Assembly: GCA_030295235.1 (NCBI GenBank)
Contig: AP026151.1
Coordinates: 1-64,000 of the forward strand
Length of the DNA stretch: 64,000 nucleotides
Reading direction: 5' to 3'
From: Fistulifera solaris
Lineage: Eukaryota > Bacillariophyta > Bacillariophyceae > Naviculales > Stauroneidaceae
Positions 55,871-64,000 of this stretch are shown here, in pieces (position 1 is the stretch's first letter; the number at the start of each line of letters is the position of its first letter). The notes beneath the pieces were generated by a model. It was given only the letters and a program-made list of their open reading frames with translations. It did no database searches and was not told the origin of the DNA. A program made the translations under genes and the position numbers.

Positions 55871-58800
55871 TTACGTCGCATTTTTCTCAAACAAGGCCAT
55901 GATGGAATCTAAATCGGAAGCACTGTGAATGTGACGACCAGCTGGTCTATTGGAGGAGGAGGTTTCATGCGTCTCTATTTTCGTCGATTCGAAATCCATC
56001 AGCGGTCCCACTCCCTTGTCACCAGACATCATGTTCAAATTGACAGGCAATGGTGGACTCTTGTAACGCATATCCAACTTTTTCGACAATTCTAATCCGA
56101 ACGAAGCGACTTCGGCTTTGCTAGTGTTCACGGCGCCTACATTTTGCCAAGATTCGCGCTGGATTGCAGAATAACATTCGAGGAATGAGACGTCGTCAGC
56201 GAAAAAATAATCGGCAACAAGAAAGCGCAAACGATTAACTTACGTGAACCAAGATTGTAATGTACTCTACCGCACAACCAAAGGAAGGAATAACCCATGT
56301 GAGATACCAAGCTTTAAGATTGCGACATTAGACATTAGGTCCTTCGTGTCGAGTTGCACGTACCAATGTAGCCAAGGTCGGCCATGATCTTCGTAGGCCG
56401 AAAGGCCGCAAAATTCGCCCATTCACGCGGCCGCGCACGCACAAATTTGCGCAAGGCTTGCTGAAATACCTCAACTTTCTCGTATTCTACTTCCACGGAA
56501 AATTTGAAAAACACAAACACTTGCGCGTTGGGAGACCGTGCCATGTTCAGGATCCGTGAACTCGCCATAGAGGAATTCGACAAAGTGGCACGCTCGTTGG
56601 TTGCACCGTACACGAGAGTCGTGTTGAACAACGTGACGTCCTAAAGAATATGGATAAAAAGGGTGAATTGAAGTGGAGCGACTACACAAGACACGGATGA
56701 CGAGGACACCACTGCAACGTACCTTAACAATCCAACCAGGGCTTCCGTCGGAACTCGTGTCTACTTGGACATTCGAAACATGAATTCGATCACCAATGTC
56801 ATAGGGACGCTGCAACAAGATAAATAACCAGCCTTCAAACATCTTACTCATGGCCGAACCAATTACAAAGGCAAATGCAAGAATGAACGAAGACATCGAA
56901 ATGAACAGTGCCATGGGACTCACTCCGGATTGACTCAACAAGATACAACCCAGCGTCACGTAGAAAATGACATTGATCACATTTTCGAAGGCGCGGTCGA
57001 CCTTCTCACTGTTGTGCACCGCTGCCCGTAACAGCTTCGCTTCCCTGTAAACTGCGTCCACGCTCTTGACAAACTCCAATAGTGTCAGATAACCTTCACG
57101 GTCCGGACGCAACAGTCGAATCAAATCCTTCAGTAGTTGTGGGTCGATTTCGCCGGTTTCGTCCACCGTCGCCAACGCCAAGACGTCAAACCGGAGAACG
57201 CTTGTATCGGGGTTAAACACATTTAGACGGTGATACACTTCTTGCGACGAAATAATGGTGCTTTCGCGTGTCGACGTGTCACCCCAAGCTATACTGAACA
57301 AGAATCGACTGTCGAGGAAACTGAGGCTTTGTCGAAATTGAAGGATGGCATCAATGGAGATAGATTCCTCGACACCCATTTGTTTTTCGGGATCTTCCCA
57401 CGCACCGAGGTATTCGTTGATACGATTGCGATCGGCCTGACTCAAGTCTCGTGGGTCGTTCACCTCGATAACGCGCCCCATGAGTTGGTCGAGCGAATCG
57501 GGGGCTGGTGCAGTGATATCCTGTGCATTATTCAGGTTTTCTTCGGATCCTGTACGAAGCAATCCGTTGTATTGCTCCTCGCTAAACCCGTAGTTCTGGA
57601 GAGAAATCGTGCCGGTGAAGTTTTTCTTGCGTCTCGTGCTCCGTCGCGAGAGATCACGCGCGACAAAGGCGACACGGCCTAGCAGAAGAATCTTTTTCAT
57701 AAGTTTGGCCAAATCTTCCGAGTAGTTTCGATAGATCTTACGACCGAGCATGAATCCCACCCAAACACGTTTGACAGAGATTGCCAATCCCACACCGATG
57801 CCCATGATCAGAAGACGACGATACCAATCTTCTCCAGGAATACCGCCACTGGGATTTGCTTGTGTGAAGATCGATAGATAGTTTTCGAAGTAGTACGTCT
57901 GCCACTGCCCCCAGTGTTTTGCGAAATCTGTATTGCCTTGCAACAACGCCAGATCCCATAACGACCAAAAGAACATGTGAAACGGTACACCACGCGACTG
58001 AATGATGAACAAGGTGAAGAACTGTCCAAAAGTGTTGACAAAGATCCGTGTACTGACGCAGAAGAAATCAATAATAATCGTTTGACACATTTTGGCGAGA
58101 CTTAATGTGATGATCTGTCGAACACAAAGAAAAAGAATCCACCAACTCGCCGATGCTGTTTTCGCATCAAATTCTTCTCCATCGGTATTGACAAGAATGG
58201 TGGTATTGGTTTCGAAGTCATATACTAACTTCGAATCATCCTCAATCCGACCCGTCGGAGGATTTCCTGCCAAGTAAAACAGAATGAAGGAAATCCCAAT
58301 GGCTGGAACAACTAGAAGCATCAACGTCCACAAGTACGCCCGCAATGCACTTTTGCGCTGTTGCGTAAACTCCCTCGCATCGCTCACCAAACCCTGTCCT
58401 GCTTGCTGCATGGCCTTTTTCTTTGCCTTCGCTTTCGTCTTGCCCTTTCTTTTGTCCGAATTCTTGGAGCTATCATTTTCATTCGTACGACTTGATTCAC
58501 CCAGCGCACCACTGGTTTGGCCTTCTTCTATATCAGTCAAAGCCGAGTTGGAGGGAATGGGTGACAAGGGCGTTTTCAGATCTTTCTCTTCATTTTCGGA
58601 AAGTACCGTTTTCATTTGCAAGGTTTTCTTTAGAGCACCCCAGTGCTTATGAGCCTGTAACTTGGCTGCTTCCTTTTCCTCGTCCGATTTGCCCCGATAT
58701 ACTAACGTCGCACTTTGGTCGAAATGTGAAGGCATTGCGGATGTACTTAGATGGTGAATATCATCGTCTTCGCCATTATCCGAACCATCGTCACTCCCTT

Positions 58801-59656
58801 CTTCCATACGATGCATCGCTGCCATGGCTTGTGTCAATCCAAATAAAGTCGACTCCATGGTCTTGTTGCGACGGTGCATGTCCGAAGTATGTGATTGTTT
58901 CGAGGCCGCTGCTGAACTAATTTTCGAGGCTTTGGATGTCGTTGAACGTGTATCTGAAGCCTTTTCCGGAGGTGACTGCTGTTGTTGAAAGGCCGTCGCA
59001 TCGTCCGGTACATTTTGCAAAATACGAGTCCCCGAATCCACCGAAAAGCCACGATCTCGTTGTTGATTTTGATGAGCCAGTTTCTCCATGGCGTACACAA
59101 TGTTTTCGATCGCTTCCGCTTCGTGATTCCCGCCGCGCACATCCGCCAGCGACACATGCGTTTGCATCTCTCGTTTCGGTGGGGGAGGCTCAATGTTGGG
59201 GAGTAAGGGAGGTCGATCCGATGGGGGGCGCTGTGTTGTCATGTACGTCGAAGCCGGTGTCAAAGGACTGTAAGGTTCGTCTTCTTCTTGTACTTGTGCA
59301 TTCTTCACCATTGAAATCCATCGATCGGCTGTATTGAAGGTAGAAGCGCGTGTTGCATCATTCACTGCTACAGGACGGGGCGGAGTTGTTGTTGTTGTTG
59401 TTGTTGCTGTTGTTGGAAGACGATTCACCGTCTCTTGACTCATGGGAATCGGCGGTACTGGTTGCGATGACTGTTGCTGTTGATCCCCCCACGACAGCTG
59501 CCGATCTTTCGCTGTTTTCGGTTTCGAGAGAGACGTAACAAGCGCCTCTTCTTCGTCATTTCCGACAGTTGTAGCTCGAGGAACTGGGTTGGTAGGAGGT
59601 TTTCCTCCTCCTCCTTCATGGCCGTCTTTATTCGTCTTTGTCGTTTCCGAGCTCAT
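55871..59656 (-). CDS. MscS-type mechanosensitive channel with EF-hand-like segment, copy 2
   Basis: 1,173 aa, intact. Exons: 59656-56723, 56640-56364, 56266-56244 (23-nt microexon) and 56158-55871; they total 3,522 nt with no shift. Same plan as copy 1: TAKDRQLSWGDQQ N-terminal motif, LMLLVVPAIGISFILFYLAG, KRVWVGFMLGRKIYRNYSED, EF-hand-like RPDREGYLTLLEF, pore SPMALFISMSSFILAF, RPYDIGDRI, and C-terminal RHIHSASDLDSIMALFEK. Reading on past 56723 stays open through the intron by chance, so the end of the first exon is set by the paralogues and by GTACGT. Stretches that include the intron are almost identical to copy 1 while others are much more diverged. Confidence 0.93.
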
Positions 59657-61284
59657 CTCTTTCGCTTTCTCTAATCTAAGTTTGTAAGGCTTGCTTTAAT
59701 TGTTCTATTGTTTGTTTAATGAATTCACTGAACGTCAATGAATCTTGCATTGTGTTGCTTATCTAGTTACTTTTATGAGTGGGCTCTCGGGTTTCCATGT
59801 TGGTTGCGTGATGTTGCGCCTAAAACTCCGACGAAAACGAGATCCGTTGAGACTGGATACAATCTGTACACGGATTCCGCGAATGGAAGAAACACGACAG
59901 ACATCGATCCAAATGGAATCCAGGAACGGATTGGAATGCCGATCAAATTGTAGGAAAAGGACAGGCTGACGTGCGACTGGTTATCGATTATTCCGATAAA
60001 TAGATGAGTCTTGCCAAGTTTTCTCAACAAAATCCTCAAATACCTGGTACTGTACTGGTACATGAGACCGATGACCGATCACTCGTCATCGAGACTGACC
60101 TAAAGCCCGAAATTTCTTTTTTTTCCTAGCCCTAACTTTTCAGACGATAGAAACGCCCTCTCTTAGAGAAGGAAAAAATGCCAAGACTTACGTAGACAAT
60201 TGAAGCGATCCATCTTTCATCCTCATTTTTTGATTTTGTATTCGAACTATTGTCGGTTGTTGTCTCTTCAAATCCATTTGCAATGGTGGTAAATCCCATG
60301 ATGGCATTGTCGGCATAATTGTCTGAAGAATGGGATGATGATAAGTGTCGTACGAGGCCTACGTGAAATACGCGTAGACATACGACGCGTTGCATCTGTC
60401 GTGTGATCAACGTTTTATACGCGCATTGATAACCATTGATGTTGCTGGGAATACCACAATGCAGTTGAAGAATGTAGTTATGACAGCCATGGCAAAGAGC
60501 AAAGAGACGCAATAATTGGTGCGGTGGAATGACAGCGATATCCGGGGTCCCCTCTGTCGATAAATTTCCCTACGAGACCTACGTGGAACTCACGTAGACT
60601 TTCGAAGTGTTTTGCTTTTCATCGTGCCATGATCCCTTTAAATACGAATTAGTGTGACTTATTGTTTGAAAATAAAAGCAATTAATTTGGCGCAAACTAG
60701 ACTACTACGTACAATGACAGTTCGAGGCAAACACACCCCAAAATGAGCCAGGTCGCAAATTTAGATTATCCGGGTCAGCCTACGGCGATAAATTTCCTAC
60801 GAGCGCTACCTGGTAGCATATTTCATTTTTTCAGTTGTTTTTCATGAAACTTTCGCTTTTGTTTCGATTGTTGCCTGGTAGCGTTGATGACAGGGTTGAC
60901 ATGCGTTTTGAAGGAGAGGAACCATGACGTAGTCTATGTTGTTCTATAAGGTGTCAAAGTTTGAACCTATTAACGAACACAAGCGTTCTTATCGAGCATT
61001 TGGTTCCTTATGGCATGATGATTGCCGTAATACAGTTCAAATACGAAATTGGCGGACCGAGAAAGAGAGGCCTTGGGGGGATGAGATGTACAGGCGCACG
61101 TCCTGTCTTTGGCACAAGACGTGCTTCCCATTAAAACTTGTGCGCTAAAGAAATGAGAATTAGTTGCCGACGATCGCGAAATCTGAACTCGTTTCATCTT
61201 CATCTGATTCCGTCATACTCGTAGTAATGAAGGACGAAAACAATCGAATTCACGAAGCTAAAAAAGACAAGAAGCACGGTTTCA
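59657..61284. other. Intergenic spacer between channel copies 2 and 3
   Basis: 1.6 kb without a supported gene. TACCTGGTA at 60041 and 60807. A 30-bp repeat at 60351-60380 and 60571-60600 contains the hairpin CTACGTG-gaact-CACGTAG in the second copy. Confidence 0.5.
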
Positions 61285-64000
61285 TTACGCTTCTTTCTTG
61301 TCGAATAACGCCAGGACAGAATTCATATCAAACGAATTACCATGAACTGGATGTCCAGGACGACCGCTTGTGCTGTTGTTTTCGTCTAAATTCACGCTTC
61401 CCATGCTACCAGTGTTGGCGGCCAGTAAGCTCAGTGTGACGGGTAACGGTGGACTCTTGTATCGCATGTCCAATTTCTTCGATAATTCGTTCCCAAACGA
61501 AGCAACTTCCGCTTTGCTTGTCAAGACAGCCGTCACATTTTGCCAAGCTTCGCGCTAATAAGAAAGAGTGAAAAGAGAAAGAAAATTGAATGTGAGGAAG
61601 ATGCAAAACGGAGATGCATGCGATACTCTTCTCTGGACGTACGTGAACTAAAAAGGTAACATATTCAATATACCCGAGATCGGCCATGATCTTGGTCGAT
61701 CGAAAAGGCCCCAAAGTTGGCCCATTCGCGAGGACGTGCACGCACAAAACTACGGAGGGCTTGGTGGAAGATTTCAATCTTTTCGTATTTAACTTCGACG
61801 GAAAACTTGAAATACACGTAGACTTGAGCATTGGGAGAGCGAGCAAAATTTATCACTCGCGAAGTGGCCATGGAAGAATTGGAGAGGGTGGCTTTTTCGT
61901 TTGTACCGCCGGATAGAATGGTGGTATGAAATAAGGTTACGTCCTTTGGAAAAAAGAAAACACGTGAATGGAGTAAGGGGAAAGGACGACGACACCAGTA
62001 TATCGTTTCCCCGACAATCCTATCGTACCTTGACGATCCAGCTCGGATTTCCATCCGCGTTTGTGTCTTGTTGCACATTGGACACGTGAATGCGGTCGCC
62101 GATATCGTACGGACGCTGCAAAGAATAAAGAGCCAGCCTTCGAACATTTTGCTCATAGCTGGGCCGATAATAAAGGCGAACGCCACTATGTTCGTCGACA
62201 TGGCCACAAAGAGTGCTGTTGGGTTTACTCCCAACTGACTCAACACGGCAAACCCCAATATGAAATAAAAGGCAATGTTAATGACGTTCTCAAACGCACG
62301 ATCCACTTTTTCACTGTTCTGTACGGCCGCTCGTAACAGTCGCGCTTCTTTGTAGACAACATCCACGCTCTTTTGAATTTGATTTTAATGTTGAAGTAAA
62401 GCTGAGTGAACGCTTAAACAGACAAACAGAGTTCTCAAATATTGAATTTACCTTGACGAATTCAAGTAGCGTCAAATTGCCATCTCGATCGGGGCGAACT
62501 AGTCGAATTAATTCCTTCAATTGCTTGGTATTGATTTCACCGTCTTCATCGACCGCCGCTAGTGTCATAATGTCAAAACGGAGTGTACTGGAGTCGGGAG
62601 ACATAATGTTCAGCTTGTGAAAAACGTTTTGGGAAGCCATGATTGTGCTCTCTCGGGTTGATGTATCGCCCCAAGCAATGCTGAACAAGAAGCGATTGTC
62701 CAAGAAACTGAGACTTTGACGGAACTGCAATATGGAGTCAATGGAAATATCTTCAGCAATGCCCATCTCCTTCTCCGGTTCTTCCCAGGCGCCAAGATAT
62801 TCGTCGATACGGTTCCGCTCAGCTTGTGTTAACTGTAAAGGATCTTCGCTGTCAATGAGTTGTCCCGAGAATTCATTCAGATCTTCATGCACTGTTTCAT
62901 CAGAGCTATGTTTAACCAGGTCGTCATCGGAATTGCTACGAAGTAAGCCATAGTATTGCTCCTCGCTGAATCCATATTTGTTGATGGAAAGACTTTTCAC
63001 GAGCTGTGCGTTGTGATAGGATGCCCGGCGAGCGACATCGCGTGCTACGAAGGCAACCTTTCCCAGTAAAAGTAGTTTCTTCATTAGTTTAGCCAAATCC
63101 TCCGAGTAGTTTCTGTAGATTTTCTTTCCCAACAAAAAGCCCAACCAAACACGTTTGATGGCTACCACCAATCCGACGACCATCATCAGAATTAAAACAC
63201 GTCTGTACAGCGGTTCATCCGGAATACCGCCGCTTGGATTGTGATAAGTGAATAGCGTCAAGTATGACTGCCAATAACCCCAGTGGTTGACAAACTCTGA
63301 ATCGCCTTGCAGCAAACCAAAATCTAGTGACGCCCATGTGAACATGAGAAAGGGCCATCCACGTGACTGAATCACAAATAAGGTGAACATTTGTCCAAAT
63401 ACATTGACAAACGTCCGATTACTGACACAGAAGAAATCAATGATAATGACTTGTAGCATTTTTGCCATGCTGAATGTTATGACGTGCCGCACACAAAGAA
63501 AAAAGAATCCACCAACTAGCTGATGCTTGGTTTGCGGCAAATTCTTCTCCATCCTCATTGATCAAGACGGTCGTATTTGTTTCGAAATCAAAAATCAGTT
63601 TCGTGGAGCTATTGATACGTCCCGTTGGTGGATTGTCGGCCCAATAAAATAATATAGCAGCAATGGTAATCGCTGGAGCGATCCAGAGTGCCACAGCGTA
63701 CAAATAACCCCGGAAGACTGACCAACGTTGTCGGGTGAATGCCCTTGCATCGCTGATAAGTCCCTGCCTCACTTGCGCCTGGAGAGAACGTCGCCGTCTA
63801 CGCATTTTGTTCCACCGACTCTGACGGAGACTCCCATTTTGCCTTGCCGATGGTGTTTTCTCATCCTCGCATTGGACAGCTATTTTCACCTTTCCTTCTT
63901 CCATTTCCGTGATAGGTGTATTCGCGCCAACGCTTGGCGTCGTCGCTTCCTCTGGATGCACGCCATGATCTTCATCGTCTTTACTATGTGTTCGGCCACT
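61285..64000 (-). CDS. MscS-type mechanosensitive channel with EF-hand-like segment, copy 3 (5' end outside window), two apparent frameshifts
   Basis: Partial; the N-terminus lies beyond base 64000. Exons: about 64000-62452, 62369-62029, 61943-61643 and 61554-61285. It differs from copies 1 and 2 in having an extra 82-bp intron after LLEFVK (62370-62451), inside the EF-hand-like region, and in lacking the intron before the microexon, so GYIEYVTFLVH is encoded without interruption. Its EF-hand loop is nearer to canonical (RPDRDGNLTLLEF). Pore NPTALFVAMSTNIVAFAFII and cytosolic VYVYFKFSVEVKYEKIEIF are family-typical. One-base shifts occur in A-runs at 63499-63504 (one extra) and 62120-62122 (one missing), judged against the two paralogues. 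Confidence 0.88.

Noticed and set aside
56471-56722. Extended end of channel copy 2 reading past 56723
   Set aside because: Consensus GTACGT donor, the paralogues, and the exact exon sum show that this is intron followed by out-of-frame exon 2.

Overview
This is the end of a nuclear chromosome from a photosynthetic stramenopile, most likely a diatom. The first 150 bases are a CCCTAA telomere array. Several genes have short GT-AG introns of about 70-105 bp. At least three predicted proteins begin with a signal peptide followed directly by an aromatic-led transit peptide (A/F or A/W), the bipartite plastid-targeting form of diatoms. The window also has a diatom-type heat-shock factor, a Ty1/copia element of CoDi type, and small uncharacterised proteins of kinds I associate with diatoms. 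I cannot name the species.

Layout: 0.86-2.1 kb, plastid dihydrodipicolinate synthase in three exons. 2.7-10.5 kb, two adjacent signal-peptide-bearing coiled-coil proteins, the second with a 156-bp tandem repeat and ten copies of a short R-x-LLQ-x-RL motif. 10.6-24.3 kb, a membrane RING-H2 protein, a heat-shock factor, a PqiA-like membrane protein, a three-domain fasciclin protein with a decayed neighbour, and three uncharacterised proteins. 24.9-26.2 kb, two non-autonomous DNA transposons with perfect 8-bp target duplications. 27.3-29.6 kb, a zinc-ribbon protein and a charged coiled-coil protein. 29.9-36.5 kb, a 6.7-kb copia-type LTR element with identical LTRs and a broken interior. 37.8-45.3 kb, four low-complexity basic proteins and a small two-exon mitochondrial-type protein. 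45.4-50.9 kb, a photolyase-like/alpha-beta hydrolase fusion, a second RING-H2 protein and a mitochondrial carrier. 51.3-64 kb, three tandem MscS-type mechanosensitive channels with an EF-hand-like segment, the last cut by the window edge.

Two themes cross the window. First, many host genes change frame by one base, often in a mononucleotide run, while paralogous copies inside the same window stay in frame; consensus indel errors explain this more simply than mass gene death, so I annotate these as genes with apparent frameshifts. Second, the spacers carry a strongly over-represented pseudo-palindrome, TACC(T/A)GGTA: I count twelve exact copies, all outside genes, where about 0.5 are expected by chance. 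I consider this motif, the two hAT-like elements, the intron differences and conversion patches among the channel paralogues, and the repeat architecture of the coiled-coil pair the most interesting content.
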